Origin: CAMDPA01 sp965223035
GTDB taxonomy: Bacteria > Pseudomonadota > Alphaproteobacteria > Rhizobiales > Hyphomicrobiaceae
Assembly: GCA_965223035.1 (NCBI GenBank)
Contig: OZ244980.1
Coordinates: forward strand, 3,596,001-3,660,000
Length of the DNA stretch: 64,000 bases
Direction of reading: 5' to 3'
Shown here piece by piece: positions 54,110 through 63,800 of the stretch; positions within the stretch are counted from its first letter, which is position 1; every line of letters starts with the position of its first letter. Made by a program: the position numbers and the translations under genes. Under the pieces are notes generated by a model. It searched no databases, had not been told where the DNA came from, and saw only the letters and a program-made list of their open reading frames with translations.

Positions 54110-55233
54110 TGACGATGTCCGCCGTACTGATAATAGGCGGCGCAGGCGCCCTCCGACGACACCATCAGCGCGCCCAAGGGTGTCTGCGGGTTGCATTCAC
54201 CGGCGAATTTGGGGCACTGGTGCGGTTTGATGCGTCCGGTCATCACCTCTCCGCAACGACAACCTTCGGGGTCCCCGGCCTGGCGGCTGGCGGCGCCGTA
54301 ACCGATCGTGAATTTTTTCTCCGCATCGAACTGCGCGTATTTTTCGCGAACCTTCAGACCGGAGCTGTCGATCTCTCCAAGGCCACGCCACTCAAATCGC
54401 TGCCGCGGCTCATAGACATCCTCGCAGGCAGCGATCGCGATCGGATTGCCCCTGTCCGGCACCACCCGAGCGTATTGATTTTCCACCTCGGCTCGTCCTT
54501 CGGAGATCTGCACAAGCACCATCAGCACCGACTGTAGGAGGTCGAGGGGCTCAAATCCAGCGACGACGATCGGTTTGCCGTAGTCGTTGGCAATGAAGCG
54601 ATAGGGCTCGATGCCAATCACCATCGAGACGTGCCCTGGCCCGACAAAACCGTCGATCGCGACGTAGGGATGATCAAGCAAAGCCTTGATCGGAGGTGGC
54701 ACGGTGATGTGATTGCAGAAGATCGAGAAGTTGGTTAGACCCTCCGCCGCGGCCTGTTGGATCGAAAGCGCCGTCGATGGCGTGGTGGTCTCAAAGCCCA
54801 GGGCAAAAAACACCACCTCCCGTTGCGGATTCTGGCGCGCCAGGGCGAGGGCGTCCAACGGCGAGTACACCATTCTCACGTCGGCGCCGTCGGCCTTGGC
54901 CTGCACTAACGACTTACGCCGGCCGGGCACCCGCATCGCATCACCAAACGTCGTCAAGATCACCTCTGGCCGTTCGGCCAGCTCAACGCATTCGTCGACC
55001 CGACCCATGGGAAGCACACACACCGGGCAGCCCGGCCCGTGAATGAACTCCAGCCCCGGCGGGGTCAGCTTGTCCAAGCCGTAGCGAAAGATCGCGTGTG
55101 TGTGCCCGCCGCAAATCTCCATGATCGAGACCGGATTGTCGGCCGTCGCACCGATCCGATCGACCACTGCAGAGATCGCTCTCAGCAGGTTGTTGGCGGC
55201 GACCGGGTCGCGAAACTCATCGATGAATCGCAT
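54097..55233 (-). CDS. hypD: Hydrogenase maturation protein HypD
   Basis: 378 residues. Conserved blocks: MEICGGHTHAIFRYG, HGPGCPVCVLPMG, FALGFETTTPSTA and the C-terminal cysteine cluster GCRCGEVMTG, HQCPKFAGEC and EGACAAYY that binds the [4Fe-4S] centre. HypD and HypC together hold the Fe(CN)2CO unit. Its start overlaps the hypC 3' end by 17 bp. The gene looks intact. Confidence 0.96.
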   Translation of the reverse strand: MRFIDEFRDPVAANNLLRAISAVVDRIGATADNPVSIMEICGGHTHAIFRYGLDKLTPPGLEFIHGPGCPVCVLPMGRVDECVELAERPEVILTTFGDAMRVPGRRKSLVQAKADGADVRMVYSPLDALALARQNPQREVVFFALGFETTTPSTALSIQQAAAEGLTNFSIFCNHITVPPPIKALLDHPYVAIDGFVGPGHVSMVIGIEPYRFIANDYGKPIVVAGFEPLDLLQSVLMVLVQISEGRAEVENQYARVVPDRGNPIAIAACEDVYEPRQRFEWRGLGEIDSSGLKVREKYAQFDAEKKFTIGYGAASRQAGDPEGCRCGEVMTGRIKPHQCPKFAGECNPQTPLGALMVSSEGACAAYYQYGGHRQVLA

Positions 55234-55585
55234 GGTGACAGCTCCTCGTTTGCCGCACTGGACCGCATCGCCGCGATCTCGCCTTGGGCCTCCCGAGCAT
55301 CCGCAGGTCCTTCAAGGTTTCGGCCGCCTCCTGCTCATTGATCCGGCTCGTGGCAAAGCCGACGTGAATGAGCGTCCAGGTGTCGATCAGCTGCTCGGGA
55401 TGATCGTCCCCTAGAGCAACTTTCTGCCTTAAATCGGAACCGGCTTTGCGGTTCCGATTTAAGGCGCGATGATCTAGAATGCAGGCAATCTTGATTTCAC
55501 GGCGAACGCCCGACACGGTGACGACGGCGAGCTTTCGCTCAACATCTGAGTTCTCAACGATCTGTCCTGCAATTCCCAGACACAT
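55217..55585 (-). CDS. hypC: Hydrogenase chaperone HypC carrying an in-frame repeat insertion
   Basis: 122 residues against about 75-95 for the family. The N-terminus MCLGIAGQIVE has the essential Cys2, and LIHVGFATSRINEQEAAETL is the usual second half with its conserved histidine. Between them, about residues 37-58 (ILDHRALNRNRKAGSDL and onward to KVAL) are encoded by the family-1 element at 55411-55477, which has CTAG at both ends and keeps the reading frame. The insertion falls in the loop that is variable among HypC proteins. The extra C-terminus is due to overlap with hypD. Whether the protein works is unknown. Confidence 0.88.
   Translation of the reverse strand: MCLGIAGQIVENSDVERKLAVVTVSGVRREIKIACILDHRALNRNRKAGSDLRQKVALGDDHPEQLIDTWTLIHVGFATSRINEQEAAETLKDLRMLGRPKARSRRCGPVRQTRSCHHAIHR
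55411..55477 (+). repeat. Family-1 palindromic element inside hypC
   Basis: CTAGAGCAACTTTCTGCC, perfect stem CCTTAAATCGGAACCG around GCTTTG, and end GCGATGATCTAG. CTAG at both ends leaves 63 bp (21 codons) if it is a target duplication. It is nearly identical to the copies at 18308 and 48951. Confidence 0.95.
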
Positions 55586-55586
55586 A

Positions 55587-56312
55587 CTAATCTCTTTGCT
55601 GCAGCGTCGCGATCGCCGCTTGCCCCAGCGCAAGTCCGCTGTCATCTGCGGGAATGTTCGCATGTGATAGCACCTCAAAACCGCTGGCCACCAGCCGACG
55701 ATGAACACGTTCAACCAGCGTTGACACTGAAGGCAGCCACCGGTCAACGCGACGGCGTTGAGGCCCCGCTCCCGGCCGGTTCGCTGCGCCCGCTGGGCGA
55801 TGGCGGCTGCCAGACCACGATGCAACCGCGCCGAGAGGGTTCCGACCGGGATCGCCAACAACAGGTCGCCGAGCAACGCGCGCCTCGCCCACACAGGCTC
55901 GCTGTCGGGCATGGCCAGCGCCCGATGCTGATGGATGTTGAATGAATAAATGACTTCGTCGTCTTCATTGAGCGCGGATCGGTCAAGGGCGGCCTTCAAC
56001 AGCATGGCAGCCTGCCCCTGGTCGGCTTGCGGACCCCAGGCCAGACCGGTCATGGCGGCGGCTGCATCGAACAGACGCCCACACGACGGGGACAGCGGCG
56101 TGTTCAGGCCGGTGTTGATCATGGCATCCAAAGTCGCCTGCGGAAGGTCGCTGAGCTGTTTGAGCAAGTCCAGCGCGTGGTAATTCATGGTCAGGTCGGA
56201 CCAACCGATCTCGGCCAGCAGAGGCGCATGGGCGTTGCGCCAGGGCTCGCGCACCGCGCCCACCACCGGCAAGCGTCACCGGTTTCAAGCAGCCCACCCG
56301 TTCAAACTGCGT
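55587..56312 (-). pseudogene. hypF: Truncated and frameshifted hypF
   Basis: Only the C-terminal part of HypF (normally about 750 residues) is present. QFERVGCLKPVTLAGG (frame one) is followed by AVREPWRNAHAPLLAE in a second frame, then LDAMINTGLNTPLSPSCGRL and VALTGGCLQ. After CLQ the frame shifts again to STLVERVHRRLVASGFEV and SGLALGQAAIATLQ, ending at 55587, one base before hypC. Acylphosphatase, zinc-finger and YrdC domains are missing. Two frameshifts (near 56251-56271 and 55708-55745) and the cut at about 56312, beside CTAG and a family-2 repeat, show it is broken. Confidence 0.85.
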
Positions 56313-56340
56313 ATAGCTAGATCAAGCGTGTCGGCGTGTG

Positions 56341-56450
56341 CTGGAACCATTCCGCGCCCCGCCCCGGCCATGAAATGGCATGCCCGCGTGGGTGGCCGGG
56401 CGAGGCACGGGCCGGCCCGGCGCATCCGCCACAGTCGGACATTGATCTCA
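56341..56450 (+). repeat. Family-2 dispersed repeat
   Basis: Starts CTGGAACCATTCCGCGCC and has AATGGCA and CATCCGCCA..CGGACAT like the copy at 19803-19912. It occupies the gap between the broken hypF and the autotransporter gene. Confidence 0.6.
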
Positions 56451-56475
56451 TCGACGCAACGGGATAGCGGGTCAG

Positions 56476-59094
56476 CTACCAGGTCCACTGCAGGCCAGCG
56501 CGGCCAGCGCCAACGCCCGTTTTCTGATATCCCATGAACTGAGAGCGTCCCCACCCGGCCCCTACATCGACCGCGATACGATCATGGTCGAAGAGAACAC
56601 CCTGGGCGAGCACGCCAATGGCGCTAACGCCGATCGCGTCCGCAACGCCATGGCGGAACGTGCCCCAGCCAACGCGCACACCAAATCGCTCATTGGGCGC
56701 TAGCTGCGGCGCCACCATCGCCGCGGAGACCGCAACACCGGCCTGCAGCGCGGCAACCGCCTTGAACGTTGCACCACCGTCCGAAGCCAGATGGCCAAAG
56801 GCGTCCGTGGTCGGCAATTGACGCAGGCCAATCTGTCGCGAGTAGCTCTTCGCAGAGGTGATTCCCCGCATCGTATAGGTCTCATTCGCGGTTCCGAACA
56901 CTTGTTCGTTCGCGAGATTGGCGACCGCTCCGGCACCATATGCAGCCGAATTCGCACCCCGCGCCACGGCGTTGTGTCCATAAGCCATGGCGCCGCTGGC
57001 CCGCGCCTGAGCACCACTGCCATAGGCCGCTGCATTCTCGCCGTTAGCAGCCGAATTGCGGCCCACAGCGAGCGCCCCACGACCTCTGACGGCGGAGTTG
57101 CTGCCGATCGCGACGCCTTGCGCCGCACGTGCCGCCACGACCGCGCGATCGCCGATGGCGACTGATCCGGCATTGTTGGCCTCGGAACGATTACCGGCCG
57201 CGAACGCGCCTTGCCCCGTGGCCACGTTCAGGTTCCCGACCGCGGTTGCACCTTGCCCCGTGGCCTGATTGTTGGCACCAACTGCCACCGCGCCGGTTCC
57301 AATCGCCACATTGGGATCGCCAATGGCGACAGCACCGTCGCCATCGGCCACATTCAAATGACCGATTGCGACGGCGCCAACGCCACCGCGTACGGTCGAT
57401 GTGCCGCCAGCAAACGATCCGGGGCCCGCGCCGGCAGCAACTTGAGCGCCATTGCCGATCGCGGTCGAACGAGCGGCCAGCGCTTGCGATCCATCGCCCA
57501 TCGCCGTCGCCCCGATCGCCCTGGCCGAAGCGTCGTTGCCCACCGCGGTAGCCCGCTCGGCCTCTGCTCGCGCTTTTTGGCCCAGCGCAAGCGCAAATTT
57601 TCCATTGGCGAAGGCGAAGGCCCCAAGCGATGCGGAACCGCTTCCGACGGATTTGGCGTCGCTGCCCACCGCCATCGAGCGTTCGCCGTCGGCAGCGGCG
57701 TCGCTACCCACCGCCATCGAGCGTTCGCCGTCGGCAGCAGCGTCGCTACCCACCGCCATCGAGCGTTCGCCGTCGGCAGCAGCATCGCTACCCACCGCCA
57801 TCGAGCGCACGCCGTCGGCATCAGCGTCGCTACCCACCGCCATCGAGCGCTCGCCGTCGGCATCAGCGTTGCCACCCACCGCCATCGAGCGTTCGCCGTC
57901 GGCAGCGGCGTCGCTACCCACCGCCGTGGCACGTTCGCCCGTCGCATTGGCCTCAGACCCGACAGCCGTGGCACGTGCGCGCGTCGCTTTGGCCTGAGCA
58001 CCTAAGGCCGTGGCACGTTCGCCTCTCGCCTCCGCCTCGGACCCGACAGCCGTGGCACGTGCGCCTATCGCCTTGGCCTGAGCACCTAAGGCCGTGGCAC
58101 GTTCGCCTCTCGCCTCCGCCTCGGACCCGACAGCCGTGGCACGTGCGCCTATCGCCTTGGCCTGAGCACCTAAGGCCGTGGCACGTTCGCCGTCTGCCTG
58201 AGCACCTGTCCCGAACGCCGAGTCGTACTGCTTCTGCGCGGCGCTACCATTGCCCACTGCGATGGCATCGACATGCCCGGTGAAGGCTTGAGCGCCACCG
58301 GCGCCAGCGCCGGCCACCGCACCTCCTCCCACCGTAATTCCGAGAAAGAAGCCTTGCCCGTCGGGAGTGCCGAGCGATATGCGACCGTCATGCGCCGAAA
58401 TACCCATTTTGGCGGCGATATTGGCATGCCCTTTAATGGTGCCCGTTGCCTCAAATTCGCAATTGGGCAGTGAGTTCTGAACGCCTTGTACAGTGATGGC
58501 AGCAAGCTCGAGCCCGGCCCCAACGCCCTGAATAACGATGCCAGGAATCTCTGTAGCAGACTGACCGATCGCGACCGCGGCACCCGCCGCCTCCGCTGCG
58601 ATGCCGGCTATGTCAGTGGCCAGACCCGCAGTACTTATGGCCAGAGCCACGGGATCGAGCTGCTGCGCGCAAACCCCACCGGAGTTACCAGTCGCTTTCC
58701 TAACTGCGTTATCGATTTGTCTTTGCCGCTCCTGGTCCGACAAACCATTATTCCTAATGATAATGTCAATTTCTGCTTTCAGTTTATCTATATCCACCGG
58801 ACCGGTCGGTCCGCTTGTCGTGAGATCGTAGGGTGGGTTTGGTTGGCCCACCGTTGACGTTTGTCTTTGTGCAATAAGCGGGGTCGCGGTACTTGCGAAC
58901 ATTGCGGCGGCAAGCAGACCCGCCCCCAAACATGTCAACGCGCGACTGAACGCACCGCCGCGGTCAACCCCACCGCGGGGCCCGCCGGCGGCCCTGCTGC
59001 TCACGCTCCGGTCACCGTCAGCGCAACGCGCGTGTTTGGTACCAAGTAACGATGCATTGTCTAGAATAGATGTCTTCCAAAGACATTCTCGCAT
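56476..59094 (-). CDS. YadA-like trimeric autotransporter adhesin
   Basis: 872 residues from the ATG at 59094, with GGGGAGGGG directly upstream; a longer reading to 59196 lacks support. An extended N-terminus ends in a signal helix (CLGAGLLAAAMFAS, cleavage near residue 76). A region of about 200 residues precedes the head made of about 35 YadA-type 14-residue beta-roll repeats such as GERATAVGSDAAAD and GARATAVGSEAEAR. The C-terminal about 110 residues contain a short neck and the beta-barrel anchor ending LQWTW. It should be secreted as a trimer and bind surfaces. Parts of the head are near-identical at DNA level. Confidence 0.9.
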   Translation of the reverse strand: MRECLWKTSILDNASLLGTKHARCADGDRSVSSRAAGGPRGGVDRGGAFSRALTCLGAGLLAAAMFASTATPLIAQRQTSTVGQPNPPYDLTTSGPTGPVDIDKLKAEIDIIIRNNGLSDQERQRQIDNAVRKATGNSGGVCAQQLDPVALAISTAGLATDIAGIAAEAAGAAVAIGQSATEIPGIVIQGVGAGLELAAITVQGVQNSLPNCEFEATGTIKGHANIAAKMGISAHDGRISLGTPDGQGFFLGITVGGGAVAGAGAGGAQAFTGHVDAIAVGNGSAAQKQYDSAFGTGAQADGERATALGAQAKAIGARATAVGSEAEARGERATALGAQAKAIGARATAVGSEAEARGERATALGAQAKATRARATAVGSEANATGERATAVGSDAAADGERSMAVGGNADADGERSMAVGSDADADGVRSMAVGSDAAADGERSMAVGSDAAADGERSMAVGSDAAADGERSMAVGSDAKSVGSGSASLGAFAFANGKFALALGQKARAEAERATAVGNDASARAIGATAMGDGSQALAARSTAIGNGAQVAAGAGPGSFAGGTSTVRGGVGAVAIGHLNVADGDGAVAIGDPNVAIGTGAVAVGANNQATGQGATAVGNLNVATGQGAFAAGNRSEANNAGSVAIGDRAVVAARAAQGVAIGSNSAVRGRGALAVGRNSAANGENAAAYGSGAQARASGAMAYGHNAVARGANSAAYGAGAVANLANEQVFGTANETYTMRGITSAKSYSRQIGLRQLPTTDAFGHLASDGGATFKAVAALQAGVAVSAAMVAPQLAPNERFGVRVGWGTFRHGVADAIGVSAIGVLAQGVLFDHDRIAVDVGAGWGRSQFMGYQKTGVGAGRAGLQWTW
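57640..58200 (-). repeat. 42- and 84-bp tandem repeats in the autotransporter head
   Basis: About seven near-identical 42-bp units between 57650 and 57935 (encoding DGERSMAVGSDAAA) are followed by about three 84-bp units between 57950 and 58195 (ERATALGAQAKAIG plus ARATAVGSEAEARG). The near-identity implies recent expansion, and copy number could vary. Confidence 0.9.
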
Positions 59095-59531
<437 letters not shown>

Positions 59532-61190
59532 TCAGCGCTCGAACCGCTTAAACTTGATGCGATGCGGCTCGATCGCCGCCTCGCCCAGCCGGCGTTTCTT
59601 GTCCTCCTCGTAGTCGGCGAAGTTGCCTTCGAACCATTCTACGTGGCTGTCGCCTTCGAAGGCCAGAATGTGCGTAGCCAGCCGATCGAGAAAGAACCGG
59701 TCGTGGCTGATCACCGCCGCGCATCCGGGAAAATCCTCCAAAGCGCACTCCAGCGCCGACAGCGTCTCGGTATCGAGGTCATTGGTCGGCTCGTCGAGCA
59801 GCAACAGATTGCCACCCTGCTTCAGCATCTTGGCCAGATGCACGCGATTGCGTTCTCCGCCCGATAGCAGGCCGACCTTCTTTTGCTGGTCCGGCCCCTT
59901 GAAGTTGAACCAACTGCAGTAAGCCCGGCTCGGCACCTCGCGCTTGCCACCCAGCGTTATTTGGTCGAGACCGCCCGAGATCTCCTCCCACACGGTGTTT
60001 TTGTCCTCGAGGTGATCACGGCTCTGATCAACGTAGGCGAGCTGCACCGTATCCCCGAGCCGGATGCTGCCGGCATCGGGCTGCTCTTGTCCGGTGATCA
60101 TTTTGAATAATGTAGATTTGCCGGCACCGTTGGGCCCGATCACCCCGACGATTCCACCAGGTGGAAGCTTGAAAGAAAGATCGTCAATCAGCAGTTGCGC
60201 ACCAAATGCCTTCGACAAGCCCTCGACCTCGACCACCACGCCACCGAGCCGCGGTCCGGCTGCGATTTGGATCTGCGATCGCCCCAGCTCCTCGCGCCCG
60301 GCTTCCTCCGCCAACTTTTCGTAGGCTTGAATGCGCGCCTTGGACTTGGCCTGACGCGCGCGCGGGCTGGCCTGTATCCACTCCAACTCCCGCTTCAATG
60401 TCCGTTGCCTGGCCTCCTCCTGGCCCTTTTCCACCTCAAGCCGCTTGGCCTTTTGCGCCAGCCAACTGGAATAGTTGCCCTTGTAGGGCACGCCCTGGCC
60501 ACGATCGAGTTCCAACGTCCATTCAGTGATGTTGTCGAGAAAGTATCGATCGTGGGTCACCAGCATGATGCAGCCGGGATAATCGCGCAAATAGCGCTCC
60601 AGCCATGCAACGCTTTCGGCGTCCAGGTGGTTGGTGGGCTCGTCGAGCAGCAAGATATCGGGTTTGCTGAGCAACAGCCGGGTGAGCGCCACCCGGCGTT
60701 TTTCGCCGCCGGACAGGTTGGTGACGTCAGCCTCGCCGTCCGGGCAACGCAAGGCATCGCAAGCTTGCTCGACCTGGGCGTCGAGATCCCACAGCCCTTC
60801 GGCGTCGATCTCATCTTGCAGCGCCGCCATCTCGTCGGCTGTCTGTTCTGAATAGTTGGCGGCGATTTCGTTGAAGCGTTCCAATTTCGCCGCCTTGCCG
60901 GCAACGCCCTCCAACACATTGCCGCGCACGGACTTGTCCTGATCCAGCTCAGGCTCCTGCGGCAGATAGCCCACGCTGACGCCGTCGGCCGCCCACGCCT
61001 CGCCGACAAACTCGTCGGTCTCGCCGGCCATGATCTTGAGCAGGGTCGATTTACCAGCGCCGTTCAGGCCGACGACACCGATTTTGGCGCCGGGATAAAA
61101 CGACAGCGAAATGTCCTTCAACACTTGCTTGCCGCCCGGGTAGGTCTTGGACAGCTTGGACATGTGATAGACGAATTGCGGGTTCGCCAT
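59532..61190 (-). CDS. ettA: Energy-dependent translational throttle protein EttA (ABC-F)
   Basis: 552 residues from the ATG at 61190, with GGAGGCG six bases upstream. Two ABC domains in one chain: Walker A GLNGAGKST and GPNGAGKST, signatures LSGGEKRRVAL and LSGGERNRVHL, Walker B followed by DEPTNHLDAESV and DEPTNDLDTETL. The linker between them (about 240-300) is the basic P-site tRNA-interacting region. No membrane domain. It gates ribosomes entering elongation according to ATP/ADP level. Confidence 0.96.
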   Translation of the reverse strand: MANPQFVYHMSKLSKTYPGGKQVLKDISLSFYPGAKIGVVGLNGAGKSTLLKIMAGETDEFVGEAWAADGVSVGYLPQEPELDQDKSVRGNVLEGVAGKAAKLERFNEIAANYSEQTADEMAALQDEIDAEGLWDLDAQVEQACDALRCPDGEADVTNLSGGEKRRVALTRLLLSKPDILLLDEPTNHLDAESVAWLERYLRDYPGCIMLVTHDRYFLDNITEWTLELDRGQGVPYKGNYSSWLAQKAKRLEVEKGQEEARQRTLKRELEWIQASPRARQAKSKARIQAYEKLAEEAGREELGRSQIQIAAGPRLGGVVVEVEGLSKAFGAQLLIDDLSFKLPPGGIVGVIGPNGAGKSTLFKMITGQEQPDAGSIRLGDTVQLAYVDQSRDHLEDKNTVWEEISGGLDQITLGGKREVPSRAYCSWFNFKGPDQQKKVGLLSGGERNRVHLAKMLKQGGNLLLLDEPTNDLDTETLSALECALEDFPGCAAVISHDRFFLDRLATHILAFEGDSHVEWFEGNFADYEEDKKRRLGEAAIEPHRIKFKRFER

Positions 61191-61744
61191 GGGGGCGCCT
61201 CCGTTGCGCATGTCACCAAACGGGAGTTTCGGGGCTTTTTAGCGCATTGGTTGGTCGCAAACAATGTTTGCGCTCTGCCATCGAGCGGCACCGACAATGG
61301 CAGCACCGTGCACCCGTTCCAACCGGGCGCATGCCGGGTGATGCCCAACCGGACGGCACAAGGCAACAGCCGCTCGCGGGCTGCTGGCGGTCGTTGCGGC
61401 GCGTCATGATCGGCGCACGGGTCGCGTTGGCACGGCCCCAGTCATGCCAGGGCCCCAGTCATGCCAGGGGCCCAGCAATGTCAGGAATGCAATGCCAGGT
61501 CTGGGTGGTGCACACGACTTGAGCTTGAACCCGGCGACGGTCCGCACCGGCGGGGACGGCAACCTGCGACGTCGCGCCTCACGAGGTCGTCACTGGATCA
61601 GGGCAAGAGCCCGGTCGATCACACGGCCGACCGGTGGGCAAGGTGCGGCGGGCTAGATGCCCCGCATCGATTGACTCCTTGCCACTGCCTCGTATGCTGA
61701 TTGGTGATCGACACGCACCACAGAGTTTTCGGAAGGAAGCCGCC
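61191..61744. other. Divergent intergenic region between ettA and VOC gene
   Basis: About 550 bp. Two imperfect copies of CCCCAGTCATGCCAGGGG occur at 61436-61470. I see no gene or clear promoter. Confidence 0.5.
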
Positions 61745-62275
61745 ATGTCTGTTACGTCGATGCACCACGTGGCCTATCGCTGCAAGGATGCAAAAGAAAC
61801 GGTTAAGTTCTACGAGGACCTGCTCGACCTTGAATATTCGATCGGGGTCGCTGAGAACCTGGTCCCCTCGACCGGGGAGTGGTCGCCCCACATCCATGTG
61901 TTCCTGAAGCTTAAGGACGGCAGCTTCCTCGCCTTCTTCGAGCTGTCGGAATGCCCGCAGATGCAGCTGGACCAGAACACGCCGGATTGGGTGCAACACA
62001 TCGCGATGGCGGTGCCGGACGAGGAACAACTCGTCAGCTACAAAAATCGGTTGGTTGCCGCCGGTGTCGATGTCGTCGGTCCGACCGATCACAAGATCTG
62101 CAAATCCATCTACTTTTTCGATCCCAGCGGGCATCGCATGGAGTTGACCGTCGACACGATGACGCCGCAGCTCGCGCAGCGCTTTGACGAGATTGCTCAC
62201 CCGCTTTTGGACGAATGGGCCCGCACCAAGCAGGCGCCCGATGTCGATTGGATGCACGACCATTCGGCCGGCTGA
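61745..62275 (+). CDS. VOC-family (glyoxalase/dioxygenase fold) protein
   Basis: 176 residues from the ATG at 61745, with GGAAGGAAG upstream. Two paired beta-alpha-beta modules; metal-ligand candidates are His in MHHVAYRC, His in VQHIAMAV and Glu in GHRMELTVDT. The family covers glyoxalase I, extradiol dioxygenases and isomerases. It starts an operon with an alpha/beta hydrolase 20 bp downstream, consistent with a ring-cleavage or degradation step. Confidence 0.88.
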   Translation: MSVTSMHHVAYRCKDAKETVKFYEDLLDLEYSIGVAENLVPSTGEWSPHIHVFLKLKDGSFLAFFELSECPQMQLDQNTPDWVQHIAMAVPDEEQLVSYKNRLVAAGVDVVGPTDHKICKSIYFFDPSGHRMELTVDTMTPQLAQRFDEIAHPLLDEWARTKQAPDVDWMHDHSAG

Positions 62276-62295
62276 TCGATCGGCAGGTCTCGGAT

Positions 62296-63459
62296 ATGGC
62301 GCAGCATGAAATAGAACGCATTCCGGTCATCACGTCGTTCGACGAGGTCTCGTCTTACACCGAGACCTATGGCTTTGTGGGCAGCCAGGACAAGGTGTTC
62401 TTGGAAGGTCAAATCATCCGTCCAAGGCACACCCCGTCGCGCCGACTGATCGTGTTCATGCATCCCGCATCGACGCTCAACTTGATGCCGATGCCGGTCG
62501 GCTTGGCGCGTGCAGGCCACCACGTGCTGTGCGCCGCGTCCCGCTACGCCAAAAATGACACGGCCCTGATCATGGAAAAGGTGGTTGCTGATCTGGGCGC
62601 CTACATCCGCCACGCCCGCGCGGAGCTGGGTTATAGCACCATCGTGTTATGCGGCTGGAGCGGCGGCGGTGCGCTGGCCGCGACTTACCAGTCGGAGGCT
62701 GAGCATCCGCGCACGACCGATACGCCGGCCGGCGACCCCTATGACCTGACCGCCATCGATCTGATCCCGGCCGACGCCTTGATCTTCATCGCCGCGCACA
62801 CCGGCCGGGCCCGCACGCTGGCTGAATGGATCGACCCGTCCGTGCGCAATGAGCTCGACCCGAAAGATCGCGATCCCACGCTTGACCTATACGACCCCAA
62901 CATGGCGAACCGGCCGCCCTACACGGCTGAGTTCGTCGCCCGTTACCGCAGCGCCCAACGCCAGCGCATCGATCGCATAACTGCTTGGGTTCGAGAGCAA
63001 CTGGCGGAACTGAGGAGCGGCGCATCTGGTGAGGTGGAGCGCCCGTTCATTGTCCATCGCACGATGGCCGACCCGCGCTTCCTCGACCCGGCGCTCGAGC
63101 CCAACGGCCGCAAACCGGGGTGGTGCTACCTGGGCGCGCCCGAGGCGGTCAACTCAGGGCCGGTCGGCTTGGCGCGCTTCTCCACGCTCCGGGGTTGGCT
63201 ATCGCAATGGTCGCCAGCCTCGCGCGCCGACGCGGCCGAACGCATCCGCGACGTGTCGATCCCCCTGCTGGTCGTGGAAAACGGCGCCGATGACGCGGCA
63301 CCGCCCAGTCATCCGCGCGAAGTGTTCGAAGCCGCCGCAATGGCCGACAAGTCGTACCAGCTGATCGAAGGCGCGACCCATTATTATCAGGGCCAGCCCT
63401 CACATCTGGCCGAGGCCGTTGAGGTTGTGAGCGCTTTCATTGAGAGCCGGCTGGGCTGA
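62296..63459 (+). CDS. Alpha/beta hydrolase
   Basis: 387 residues from the ATG at 62296. Nucleophile elbow LCGWSGGGAL (Ser in GxSxG), an oxyanion stretch FMHPAST after the third strand, acidic residue in LLVVENGADDAAPP and catalytic His in EGATHYYQGQ. A long insertion between 180 and 260 forms the lid. The class is typical of esterases or C–C hydrolases; with the preceding VOC protein it may take part in degradation of an aromatic or polyketide-like compound. Confidence 0.88.
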   Translation: MAQHEIERIPVITSFDEVSSYTETYGFVGSQDKVFLEGQIIRPRHTPSRRLIVFMHPASTLNLMPMPVGLARAGHHVLCAASRYAKNDTALIMEKVVADLGAYIRHARAELGYSTIVLCGWSGGGALAATYQSEAEHPRTTDTPAGDPYDLTAIDLIPADALIFIAAHTGRARTLAEWIDPSVRNELDPKDRDPTLDLYDPNMANRPPYTAEFVARYRSAQRQRIDRITAWVREQLAELRSGASGEVERPFIVHRTMADPRFLDPALEPNGRKPGWCYLGAPEAVNSGPVGLARFSTLRGWLSQWSPASRADAAERIRDVSIPLLVVENGADDAAPPSHPREVFEAAAMADKSYQLIEGATHYYQGQPSHLAEAVEVVSAFIESRLG

Positions 63460-63800
63460 GGCCCGTATCCGCTTGATCGCATCAGCGCAGCCGACCGGCT
63501 CGGGCGTGCACAGCAAGCGTGACGAAACCAGTCCATCGATCGCGACAGCCCCGGCAGCCGGCCCTCAAGGAGCATCGGCACGACGGCCAGCCAACACGCA
63601 GCAAGAGATCGTCGGCCGTTAATCGTCGCGTGGGGTTGGGTTGGAACCGCCGCCGCGAACCCAGGTCTAGAGTATCCGTTTTGATCGGGATCGGCACGAT
63701 CCCGATAAAAGGCAGAAAAGTTGCACACCACTGCAAGGGCGATCATCTTTGTGCCTAAAATGGGAACCGGCTTTTCGGTTCCCATTTTAGGCACGATGAT
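63460..63800. other. Convergent intergenic region with compound repeat
   Basis: About 340 bp, no gene. The right 134 bp are the compound family-1 element (63667-63804). Confidence 0.6.

Noticed and set aside
57211..58283. Long plus-strand open frames opposite the autotransporter
   Set aside because: They are shadows of the repetitive minus-strand gene, with Arg/Pro/His-biased composition and no ribosome-binding site.
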